Below, in pieces: positions 1-5,565 of a stretch of DNA of 5,565 bases. The stretch covers positions 1-5,565 of the forward strand of contig CAZXIY010000073.1 of the NCBI GenBank assembly GCA_964640935.1, written 5' to 3'. The notes beneath the pieces were generated by a model. It did not search any database and was not told the DNA's origin. It was given only the letters and a program-made list of their open reading frames with translations. A program made the position numbers and the translations under genes. Position 1 is the stretch's first letter. Each line of letters starts with the position of its first letter. Origin of the DNA: CAZXIY01 sp964640935 (lineage in GTDB: Archaea; Thermoplasmatota; Thermoplasmata; Methanomassiliicoccales; Methanomethylophilaceae).

Positions 1-2145
1 CTGAAGTACACGCACTACACCTCGATAAGCAAATACATCCTGGTGCCGACGGCGGCGATGTTCATTCTAGGAGTTCTGTCCATAGTGACGGGGCTGTGGT
101 ATTTCCACGATGAATTGAACATCGACCAGGATACGTACAATTTCATAAGGATGGCCTGTTCGGTGCTGGCACTTGCCTTCGCCGCTATCGCGATGAAGGT
201 CAGGCTGCTGACCGAGAGCATCCACATAATGCTCATGAGCCTGTCGGTGATGATCTTCTCCGTCTCCGAGCTCTCGTTCGGAGAGCCTGGATTCTCATGG
301 ACCAACATATTCTTCATGATCGGCTTTGTGACCTGCGGAGCCATCTATGCCATGCGCAGGGAGTATCTGATGTCGGCGGCGACGCTCATCATGTCCCTGT
401 CCCTTTTCCTCGAATCCCTTGGGTTCGGAAAGATGCTGTTCAGCATAGGTATGCTCACCGCAGGGGTCATTTACTTCATAATAGGCTCCAGGACAGCTAT
501 ATCCGACGCGAGGAAGGAAAAGGTGTTCGTCTATATCGGAGGGAAGACGAAGTACAACGACAAGGAGTATGCCCATGTGCTAGTATCCGCCGTCGGAATA
601 CTCTCGTTCTCCATGCTGTCGCTGGTGCTGGGCTACTACGCCCTGGGCGCGGGACACAGTTACTCACTGTATGTGACCAAGATGGTGATATCGGCGATAA
701 CGCTGATGTTCGGCACGTATGCATTGAGCAAAGGCGTTGTCGCAGAAGGGCTGATGATGTTCCTTCTGTCGCTGTCGGCGTTCATATTCTCAGCTTTGCA
801 CTTATTCCACGTGGAAGGCCCGTTGCTGCTGGATATGATACTGTCGCTGTTCTTCATACCCCTGGCGTACAGGTTCGCATTGGAACGCAATTACTTGATG
901 TCTATAACGTCGGTTCTGATCGCCCTGATGCTGTTCCTTGAATCCTTCACGTCCATGGCCTCCGTCCTGGAGGTCGCCATAATGTGCATCAAGATCATCT
1001 CCGCGGTGATGGCGATCACCGCCTGGATCTATTACGAGACGGGAAAAGAGCTCATGCCGAAGTTCTTCAACCACAGGCTGAGCGACGAGGAGGTCTCGCG
1101 CGAGATCGAAGAGGAGGACAAGAACCAGAACATAACGATAACATCGTTCCTGGTCGTATCGCTCCTGATACTGTGGGCGGGTGTGACGTACATCAACATG
1201 GACCTGGTCATAACGCCCACCGATCTTATGACATATCAGTACACGAAGGTGGTCATATCGGCGTTCGTCCTTATTTTCACATTGGACACGTTCAAACGCG
1301 GCCTGGTCACGGAGGGGATAATGAATATGATCATCACGATCTCCAGTCTGACGTTCTCGATATGCTATCTGACGTTCGGCTATTCCGGGCCAACGTCCCT
1401 AGACCTTCTGTTCTCGATAGGCATGTACGTGTCCGCATTCATATTCCTCAGACGCAAGGATTACGCGCTGGGTCTTGCGGCCATCGTCTTCGGGATCGCC
1501 ATGTCGTATCCGTTCTTCTACAACGTGGATACGTCGCTTCCCATGGGAGTGGGTTTTGTTATCGCCGGCGTCGTCCTCGCCGGATACGCCTTCAAAGGGC
1601 TGATATCGCCGAAGAGCGGATCGCTGCTCCACATATGCGACAGGTCCGACTGCAAGTACTCCAAGTCGGATATGCTCGTTATCGCAGGTCTGTTCATCCT
1701 CGGGATAACGGCCCTCATGAATTCGTATTCCACCGAGTTCATAACGTATTTCGTGGCCGAGGTCTTCCTGTCCGGCGTCGTGGCCATATTCTCGATATAC
1801 GCTCTGGTGAAGAACAGCATCTCCGAGGGTCTGATGATGCTGCTGTTCGTGATACCCACCATAACGTATGCGATCACGATGATATTCAATGCGGAGCCGT
1901 CCGATGCCGTGGACATCTTATTCGCGCTTGCTGGCATAGTGCTGATACCGTTGTTCGCGATGAAGAAGAACTATCTGCTGTCGGCATCGATGTTCGGATT
2001 CAACATAATCTGGCCGATAGGCCTGTTGCTGGGGAACGAAACGTTGGCATCGGTCGGCATGATTGTATGCGCCGCGACCGTACTTGTCTATACGATCTGG
2101 AAATGGGTCGATTACGAGAAGGTCCCGAAGGTCACTCCTGCTTGA
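1..2145 (+). CDS. Multi-repeat polytopic membrane protein, 5'-truncated by window edge
   Basis: I do not recognise this gene. The frame is open from base 1 with no stop or clear start, so the protein begins upstream; a GTG at 43 and an ATG at 58 lie inside hydrophobic sequence and are unlikely starts. At least 714 residues are visible, ending in TGA. It is almost wholly hydrophobic, with charged linkers. Numbering from codon 43, four tandem units of six predicted helices each are seen (about residues -4 to 150, 177-334, 364-521, 541-688). Every unit has a [ST/A]E(G) motif after helix 2 (E58, E235, E424, E595) and a basic-x-Y motif after helix 4 (Y108, Y284, Y474, Y644), 49-50 residues apart. 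Basic residues fall in the helix 2-3 and 4-5 loops and in the linkers, which puts those on the cytoplasmic side. A transporter or membrane sensor is possible. Helix order loosely resembles the GPR1/FUN34/YaaH acetate-uptake fold, but its NPAPLGL motif is absent. The 3' end overlaps the convergent exporter gene by 14 nt. Confidence -1.
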   Translation: MKYTHYTSISKYILVPTAAMFILGVLSIVTGLWYFHDELNIDQDTYNFIRMACSVLALAFAAIAMKVRLLTESIHIMLMSLSVMIFSVSELSFGEPGFSWTNIFFMIGFVTCGAIYAMRREYLMSAATLIMSLSLFLESLGFGKMLFSIGMLTAGVIYFIIGSRTAISDARKEKVFVYIGGKTKYNDKEYAHVLVSAVGILSFSMLSLVLGYYALGAGHSYSLYVTKMVISAITLMFGTYALSKGVVAEGLMMFLLSLSAFIFSALHLFHVEGPLLLDMILSLFFIPLAYRFALERNYLMSITSVLIALMLFLESFTSMASVLEVAIMCIKIISAVMAITAWIYYETGKELMPKFFNHRLSDEEVSREIEEEDKNQNITITSFLVVSLLILWAGVTYINMDLVITPTDLMTYQYTKVVISAFVLIFTLDTFKRGLVTEGIMNMIITISSLTFSICYLTFGYSGPTSLDLLFSIGMYVSAFIFLRRKDYALGLAAIVFGIAMSYPFFYNVDTSLPMGVGFVIAGVVLAGYAFKGLISPKSGSLLHICDRSDCKYSKSDMLVIAGLFILGITALMNSYSTEFITYFVAEVFLSGVVAIFSIYALVKNSISEGLMMLLFVIPTITYAITMIFNAEPSDAVDILFALAGIVLIPLFAMKKNYLLSASMFGFNIIWPIGLLLGNETLASVGMIVCAATVLVYTIWKWVDYEKVPKVTPA
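28..492 (+). repeat. Membrane-protein internal repeat 1 (A-like)
   Basis: This is the first visible six-helix unit at protein level. It carries E58 (LLTES), the helix 3-4 loop FGEPGFS ending at N88, and the RREY motif ending at Y108 (numbering from codon 43). The E-to-N/D spacing is 30 and E-to-Y is 50, the same as repeat 3. It is followed by a basic linker around DARKEK. Confidence -1.
571..1044 (+). repeat. Membrane-protein internal repeat 2 (B-like)
   Basis: This is the second six-helix unit. It carries AEGLMM (E235), the loop VEGP leading to D264, and ERNYLMS (Y284). The spacings are 29 and 49, shared with repeat 4, as is the NYL(M/L)S sequence. It is followed by the longest charged linker (about residues 335-363), rich in Glu and Lys. 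Confidence -1.
1132..1605 (+). repeat. Membrane-protein internal repeat 3 (A-like)
   Basis: This is the third six-helix unit. It carries TEGIMN (E424), the loop FGYSGP leading to D454, and RRKDY (Y474). The spacings are 30 and 50, as in repeat 1. The following linker contains His530, Cys532 and Cys537. Confidence -1.
1663..2106 (+). repeat. Membrane-protein internal repeat 4 (B-like)
   Basis: This is the fourth and last six-helix unit. It carries SEGLMM (E595), the loop NAEPSD leading to D624, and KKNYLLS (Y644). The spacings are 29 and 49, as in repeat 2. A short basic C-terminal tail follows (WKWVDYEKVPK), probably cytoplasmic. Confidence -1.
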
Positions 2146-3571
2146 CGTCGTTCTTCGGCACTATGTTCCTGACGACCAGCGTGCATATCAATGCAATTAC
2201 CGCGAGTATCACTCCGAGCACGGCCGAGCCGTTGAACCCGCTGACGACGACGTTCGCAGGAATATCGGTTATCGTCACGCCGGCGTATCCCGGCGTGGCT
2301 ATTATGAACGCCATCGCATACGCGACGACGCCCAGAGACGAACCGAGGTAGTTGACGATGTTCAGAAGCGATGCGGCATCGCCGTAGTTCTCTTTCGGCG
2401 AGTGATGCATCATCCTGGTCGACTGTGCGGTCCCGGATATTCCGAAGGATATCCCGACGATGAGAAGGGTGATCAGCAAAGGCTCCACGCCCCACGCGGG
2501 GGAGATGAAGATGAATATCGCCGAGAAGACGATACGCAGGAAGATCGACACGGCGGTCGCGCTCTTGCAGCCTTTCCTGTCGCACCATCTTCCGGTGACC
2601 ACTGCGAAGATGATCATGAATACGGATGCGAACGTGATGTACAGGCCGCTGACGGTCGAGCTCATGCCGGACCCCACCTGAAGGTAGTACGGGAGCAGGT
2701 AAAGGACGCCGCCCGCCATCATCGTCGTCAGAAGGAACGAGATCGCTACCAGGACGAAATCCCTGTTCCTGAAGATATGCATGTCCATTATGCGTTCGTC
2801 TGGATCTGCATTCTTATGGCGTACGGCGGTGGCGGCGGCCCCGATAGCGGTCATGACGCCGGATGCTGCGATGACGATCATCGACACATCCGTCATTATG
2901 ATAGTTTCTAAGAATATCAGTCCGAAGCAGAACGTCATGAACATGTAGATCGACAAACGGGAGTCGGGCATCTTGATGACCGACCCGGCGGCAGAATGCG
3001 GTACGTATCTTGCCGTCATGAGGCACAGGACGATCCCTATCGGTATGTTGATCAGGAAGACCCAGTGCCATGACAGGGCATCGGCTATCAGTCCGCCCAC
3101 CGAAGGGCCGATGGCCAGAGATATCCCGCTGACCATCGTCATCGTGGCCATTCCGGCCGCTTTCTTTCCCGGCGGGAGCAGACGCACGATCATTATCGGG
3201 GTTGCGGCGACCATCATGGATGCCCCCAGACCTTGGACGAATCTGAAGACAATCAGCATGTAGATGTTCTGGCTCAGCGCACAGAACAAAGATGACAGAG
3301 TGAAAATGACAATGCCGGAAACGAATATGGATCTCAGACGTCCGTTGTCGGCGATCTTGCCGAACAGGAGCATCAGACCCACAATGCCGGCCAGGTACGC
3401 CGTGATGGCCCAGGTGCTCAGGGACAGGTCCGCTTCGAATTCGGCGGAGATGTTCGGAAGCACGACGTTGACTATCGACGAGTCGAGACCGTCTATGAGC
3501 GATGCTATCGCTATCAAGATCAGCAGGACGATCTGTCCTTTCCTTTCCTCGATGATGTCATAGCACTGCAT
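2132..3571 (-). CDS. DHA2-type major facilitator drug/metabolite:H+ antiporter (14 helices)
   Basis: This encodes a 479-residue inner-membrane exporter of the major facilitator superfamily, EmrB/QacA (DHA2) type, expected to couple proton influx to efflux of a small molecule. Visible motifs are: TM1 motif D1, LDSSIVNVVLP (29-39, with D27 and D30); motif A, GKIADNGRLR (71-80); motif B around R110, Q113, G114; and antiporter motif C, with GPSVGG (155-160), followed by SWHWVFLINIPIG, where DHA2 members usually have WRW. A second motif-A-like loop, GRWCDRKG, lies at 327-334. Length and helix number match the family. The ATG at 3571 is well fixed: an in-frame TGA sits two codons upstream and the next Met is residue 67. 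GGGATGA just upstream is a weak ribosome-binding candidate. The start overlaps the ligase gene by 14 nt, implying one operon and coupled translation, so the cargo is probably the ligase product. A general multidrug role is the alternative. Confidence -1.
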   Translation of the reverse strand: MQCYDIIEERKGQIVLLILIAIASLIDGLDSSIVNVVLPNISAEFEADLSLSTWAITAYLAGIVGLMLLFGKIADNGRLRSIFVSGIVIFTLSSLFCALSQNIYMLIVFRFVQGLGASMMVAATPIMIVRLLPPGKKAAGMATMTMVSGISLAIGPSVGGLIADALSWHWVFLINIPIGIVLCLMTARYVPHSAAGSVIKMPDSRLSIYMFMTFCFGLIFLETIIMTDVSMIVIAASGVMTAIGAAATAVRHKNADPDERIMDMHIFRNRDFVLVAISFLLTTMMAGGVLYLLPYYLQVGSGMSSTVSGLYITFASVFMIIFAVVTGRWCDRKGCKSATAVSIFLRIVFSAIFIFISPAWGVEPLLITLLIVGISFGISGTAQSTRMMHHSPKENYGDAASLLNIVNYLGSSLGVVAYAMAFIIATPGYAGVTITDIPANVVVSGFNGSAVLGVILAVIALICTLVVRNIVPKNDVKQE

Positions 3572-5054
3572 CTTTCATCCCGCTCAGGCCGTTGGTGCAG
3601 TCGACATGCGTCGTTATGCCCAGAACGCGGAGTATCATCTGCATCCCCCTCACCCCGTACGGAACGAGGGAACATACTTCGGAGGGTACGCGTATCTCCG
3701 TCCCGGCGGCCATCTTTCCTGCGGATGCGATCAGTTCGCGGTATATCTCCGCGGTCGCCCGTTCTGAATGCGAAGGCGGGACGATCATAAGGTCGACGAA
3801 TTCGTATTCGAACATATCCAGCATCCCGTCGTCATCCTCTATCGCCTTCCTGTCCGGATCGCAGAAAACGAACTGGAACGGCGACGAGAACAGGTCCACA
3901 GTCCTTCCGAATCTTGCGATACCCGGCCTTCCTTCGTACGACGTCCCTCTGTATCCTCTCATCTTCTTGGCCAGTTCGAAGAATGGTGTCGGATCGCCTT
4001 CCGACGCAGTCCTCAATGATATGTATTTGACAAGGACAACGGATCTGCAGGATGCCTTCTGGCTCATGTAATCCGATATCTTCTCGGACCCGAGATAGCA
4101 TTCGAGGGAGATATCGGATATATGGTCCCCGAAGGCCTCGTCCAGAACATTCTTGGGAAAGAATCCGCCCATGACGCGGGCGTTGAGCTCTATGAGGACC
4201 GGGCCGTTCTCGTCTATGCACAGTTCGGAATGGGCCGGCCCGAATTCGACGCCGAGAGCGTTCAGCATCTTAACCGAGTATCTTTCGAGTTCATCCCTTC
4301 CGGAGAAGTCGTCCTCCGCGAGCAATGCGCGATCTTGGGATATTCCGGCATCGCCGACCAGATGCTTGTCGTTGTGCCAGATATGCATTATCTTATGGCG
4401 TCCTTCGAAGCTCATGGTATTGACGATGTATTCTTTTCCGTGCACGTATTCCTGTATCATGATCTCGTGCTCGTACGCAATGAAATTGGACGAACCTTTG
4501 AACTCGGAATAGATCTTCTTGGCCTCGTCGGCAGAGTCGCATTTGCGGACGTTGGATGCAGTGGAAACGGAGAACTTGATGACCGCCGATCTTATGCCGT
4601 TGTCATTCCAGAATTTGTCTATGTCCTCGTCGCTCTCCACCTTCCGGCTCCTGAGATACCTCAGCCCCGCTTTTTTGAGAGCCGAATGCATGCCGAACTT
4701 ACTTATGCGGCTTTTTGTGCTCTCCGGAGAGTTCCCGCGGAGGCCCATGATGGACGACACGGCATCGGCCGTCCCCACTCCGAACTCGGAACCCGCCACG
4801 ATGCAGGCGACATCGTATCCTTTCAGCGTCTTAGCGATACATTCCGGAGAGTCCGGAAGGAACAGGACCTCCGATTTTCCGGACGATTCGGCGATTATCT
4901 CGTCCCTGAGCTGACAGTACGTGTGCTCTTTGCGGGACTCGTCCTCAGAGAGCTTGCGATATACCATCAGTGGTGTCAATCCAGAGGATACAGCATCATC
5001 GATGTAATAGCGACCGTTGGAGAAGCATTCGATGATGGCTGCATACCTTGGCAT
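3558..5054 (-). CDS. ATP-grasp ligase, carboxylate-amine / L-amino-acid ligase-like
   Basis: This encodes a 498-residue cytosolic ATP-grasp enzyme, expected to activate a carboxylate as acyl phosphate and join it to an amine. Residues 1-110 look like the pre-ATP-grasp domain, ending in the family-like AGSEFGVGTAD (87-97) and GLRGN (104-108). The ATP-grasp core spans about 115-330: K160 in VIKFS, the hinge-like IQEYVHGKEYIV (200-211), then GPAHSEL (272-278) and IELNARVMGG (288-297). The last two supply E277, E289, N291 and R293, which in this superfamily bind Mg-ATP and substrate. A C-terminal region of about 165 residues follows. The loop after K160 (FSVSTASNVRK) departs from the usual KP...GS.GV pattern. 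It is first in an operon with the DHA2 exporter, an arrangement resembling BacD/BacE for bacilysin. ATG 5054 is the first Met and lies about 30 nt from a TATA-like box, suggesting a nearly leaderless message. The substrate is unknown; other ATP-grasp ligases remain possible. Confidence -1.
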   Translation of the reverse strand: MPRYAAIIECFSNGRYYIDDAVSSGLTPLMVYRKLSEDESRKEHTYCQLRDEIIAESSGKSEVLFLPDSPECIAKTLKGYDVACIVAGSEFGVGTADAVSSIMGLRGNSPESTKSRISKFGMHSALKKAGLRYLRSRKVESDEDIDKFWNDNGIRSAVIKFSVSTASNVRKCDSADEAKKIYSEFKGSSNFIAYEHEIMIQEYVHGKEYIVNTMSFEGRHKIMHIWHNDKHLVGDAGISQDRALLAEDDFSGRDELERYSVKMLNALGVEFGPAHSELCIDENGPVLIELNARVMGGFFPKNVLDEAFGDHISDISLECYLGSEKISDYMSQKASCRSVVLVKYISLRTASEGDPTPFFELAKKMRGYRGTSYEGRPGIARFGRTVDLFSSPFQFVFCDPDRKAIEDDDGMLDMFEYEFVDLMIVPPSHSERATAEIYRELIASAGKMAAGTEIRVPSEVCSLVPYGVRGMQMILRVLGITTHVDCTNGLSGMKDAVL

Positions 5055-5080
5055 ATGGATGTCGCCGAGGTCTTCGGGCG

Positions 5081-5090
5081 TATATTATGC
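5081..5090 (-). promoter_or_regulatory. TATA-like box for the ligase-exporter operon
   Basis: On the minus strand this reads GCATAATATA, the most TATA-like stretch in the spacer. With the usual archaeal spacing of about 25 nt, transcription would start near 5059-5060, a few bases before the ATG at 5054. That fits a short or absent leader and the lack of a Shine-Dalgarno sequence. The element is nearly symmetric (TATATTATGC on the plus strand) and might also fire rightward. The call rests on position and composition only. Confidence -1.
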
Positions 5091-5112
5091 TTATCGGGTC
5101 CGCTGCCTCCGT

Positions 5113-5122
5113 ATCATATGAT
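5113..5122. repeat. 10-bp perfect palindrome, candidate operator
   Basis: ATCATATGAT is its own reverse complement. It lies in the divergent spacer, about 25-30 bp upstream of the operon TATA-like box, where an activator or repressor could bind. One such palindrome in a spacer this size could occur by chance. Confidence -1.
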
Positions 5123-5137
5123 TCGTGCGACATGGCG

Positions 5138-5150
5138 AGCTGTCACAGCT
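5138..5150. repeat. Inverted repeat AGCTGT-C-ACAGCT, candidate operator
   Basis: Two perfect 6-bp arms flank a single central C. Its centre is about 26 bp from the centre of the palindrome at 5113-5122, between the divergent genes. This geometry suits a dimeric helix-turn-helix regulator, but no regulator gene is seen in the window. Confidence -1.
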
Positions 5151-5154
5151 GTTC

Positions 5155-5178
5155 TTCGACGGCGGTCTTGTCGTCGAA
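5155..5178. repeat. 7-bp inverted repeat with 10-nt loop
   Basis: TTCGACG (5155-5161) pairs exactly with CGTCGAA (5172-5178) across a 10-nt loop, with a possible extra G-U pair inside. It lies 50 bp before the zinc-ribbon start. It could form a leader hairpin if transcription starts near 5110, or be a DNA-binding site, or be chance. Confidence -1.
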
Positions 5179-5227
5179 CCTTCCAAAAACAGATACCCTT
5201 ATCAGCTCGCAAAAAAATCTCACTACG

Positions 5228-5455
5228 ATGAAGAAAACAAAGGCCAATACGACAGTCCGCGTTTGTCCTAAATGCGGTTCGAAGAAGGTTGTTGAGATAG
5301 TCTACGGTTATGTTCTATCAGAATACGTGGATATGGCAAAAGAAGGCAAGATCTGGCTGGGCGGATGCTGCATTTGTGAGGATTCTAAGAACGCACACTG
5401 CCTGAAGTGCGGTAACGAGTTCGATTGCGACTGGGACGACGAAGATATCGAATGA
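5228..5455 (+). CDS. Small zinc-ribbon protein (75 aa)
   Basis: This encodes a 75-residue soluble protein with two zinc knuckles: CPKCGS (Cys13, Cys16) near the N-terminus and CLKCGNEF (Cys58, Cys61) near the C-terminus, separated by 41 residues containing VYGYVLSEYVDMAKEGKIW and GGCCIC. The middle matches a pattern I recall from small uncharacterised zinc-ribbon proteins of bacteria and archaea (IVYGxPSxEL..A..G...LGGC.I), so the fold call is good but the function is unknown. Extra cysteines (47, 48, 50, 67) and a very acidic tail (DWDDEDIE) are notable. The ATG at 5228 was chosen because the family usually starts just before the first CxxC. The frame stays open upstream to ATGs at 5132, 5087 and 5048; the last two lie in or near the divergent promoter and ligase start. 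No Shine-Dalgarno is seen; CTTATC at 5198-5203 is at most a weak TATA candidate. It stands alone, divergent from the operon. Confidence -1.
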   Translation: MKKTKANTTVRVCPKCGSKKVVEIVYGYVLSEYVDMAKEGKIWLGGCCICEDSKNAHCLKCGNEFDCDWDDEDIE

Positions 5456-5495
5456 TGCCGTTGTTGCGATGCGAAAGATCGTCCTGGCAGATTCG

Positions 5496-5501
5496 TTTTT
5501 T
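5496..5501 (+). terminator. T6 run, likely terminator of the zinc-ribbon gene
   Basis: Six consecutive T residues on the plus strand lie 41 bp after the zinc-ribbon stop and before the 3' end of the convergent tRNA. Oligo-T stretches alone can terminate archaeal RNA polymerase. Only a weak CGAT/ATCG stem precedes it. Confidence -1.
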
Positions 5502-5512
5502 CAGAAAGGGGA

Positions 5513-5565
5513 TGGCGCCGAGGGAGAGATTCGAACTCCCGAGGTCAGGGACCAGTGGTTTTCGA
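5513..5565 (-). tRNA. tRNA-Ser, apparent anticodon CGA, 5' part outside the window
   Basis: The minus strand from 5565 down to 5513 gives the 3' part of a type II tRNA. It starts at T33, then CGA (positions 34-36, window 5564-5562), AA, the 3' anticodon strand ACCAC, and a long variable arm with a 4-bp stem (GGTC-CCT-GACC). Next come a T-arm (GGGAG / TTCGAAT / CTCTC with one G-U pair), the acceptor strand CCTCGGC, discriminator G73 and an encoded CCA. A long variable arm plus G73 points to serine rather than leucine (A73). It would read UCG codons. The D-arm, acceptor 5' strand and any intron are beyond the edge, so the anticodon depends on the inferred loop register. Confidence -1.

Noticed and set aside
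984..2351. Long plus-strand open frame of 455 codons
   Set aside because: Its translation is rich in Arg, His and Asp with no recognisable domain, and it runs out of frame across the hydrophobic repeat protein and the 3' end of the exporter gene. It is a shadow of GC-biased codons.
2063..2911. Plus-strand open frame antisense to the exporter
   Set aside because: It has highly charged, low-complexity composition and is opposite a protein with intact major facilitator motifs.
4669..4680. Run of six T on the plus strand inside the ligase gene
   Set aside because: On the coding strand it is A6, encoding the Leu-Lys-Lys of ALKKAG in good frame. There is no sign of a frameshift or terminator role.
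4122..5231. Long plus-strand open frame antisense to the ligase
   Set aside because: It is antisense to a gene with clear ATP-grasp motifs and shows no domain of its own.
5118..5231. 37-codon basic peptide whose TGA overlaps the zinc-ribbon ATG (ATGA)
   Set aside because: The overlap would suit a translationally coupled leader peptide, but it has no ribosome-binding site, is Arg-rich like the other shadow frames, and spans the inverted repeats. Chance is more likely.
2143..5455. All four protein genes stop with TGA, hinting at TAG avoidance in a pyrrolysine-using archaeon
   Set aside because: Four stops are too few to be meaningful, and no in-frame TAG read-through candidate is seen.
1..5565. 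CRISPR arrays, insertion sequences or attachment sites
   Set aside because: No direct repeats with regular spacers, transposase-like frames or duplicated ends were seen. The tRNA 3' end could serve as an integration site, but no integrase or repeated tRNA end is in the window.

Overview
The window looks archaeal, and a Thermoplasmata-type methanogen relative (Methanomassiliicoccales / Methanomethylophilus-like) would fit, though no marker gene proves this. The supporting signs are heavy use of ATA (Ile) and AGG (Arg) codons at moderate GC, weak or absent Shine-Dalgarno sequences, an AT-rich TATA-like box placed for a nearly leaderless transcript, a T-run terminator without an obvious strong hairpin, and a CCA-encoding type II tRNA-Ser. 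All four protein genes end in TGA.

Layout. Positions 1-2145 (+) hold the 3' part of a very hydrophobic membrane protein, open at the left edge. It is built from four tandem copies of a roughly 150-160 residue, six-helix unit, about 24 helices in all. I do not recognise it with confidence. Helix order and charge pattern only loosely recall the six-helix acetate-uptake (GPR1/FUN34/YaaH) fold. It converges on, and overlaps by 14 nt, the tail of an operon on the minus strand.

Positions 5054 down to 2132 (-) form that two-gene operon: an ATP-grasp ligase of the carboxylate-amine / amino-acid ligase kind, then a 14-helix DHA2-type (EmrB/QacA-like) major facilitator exporter. The two reading frames overlap by 14 nt and are probably translationally coupled. 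A ligase joined to an exporter suggests that a small amide- or peptide-linked product is made and pumped out, as with BacD/BacE in bacilysin synthesis. The substrate cannot be read from sequence.

Positions 5055-5227 are a divergent spacer with a TATA-like element for the operon and three inverted repeats that could be operator sites. Positions 5228-5455 (+) encode a 75-residue zinc-ribbon protein, followed by a T6 run. From 5513 to the right edge is the 3' two-thirds of a tRNA-Ser gene on the minus strand, with apparent anticodon CGA.

The points most worth a second look are the fourfold (possibly ABAB) repeat membrane protein, the ligase-exporter pair with its unusual ATP-binding loop, and the palindrome-rich divergent spacer.
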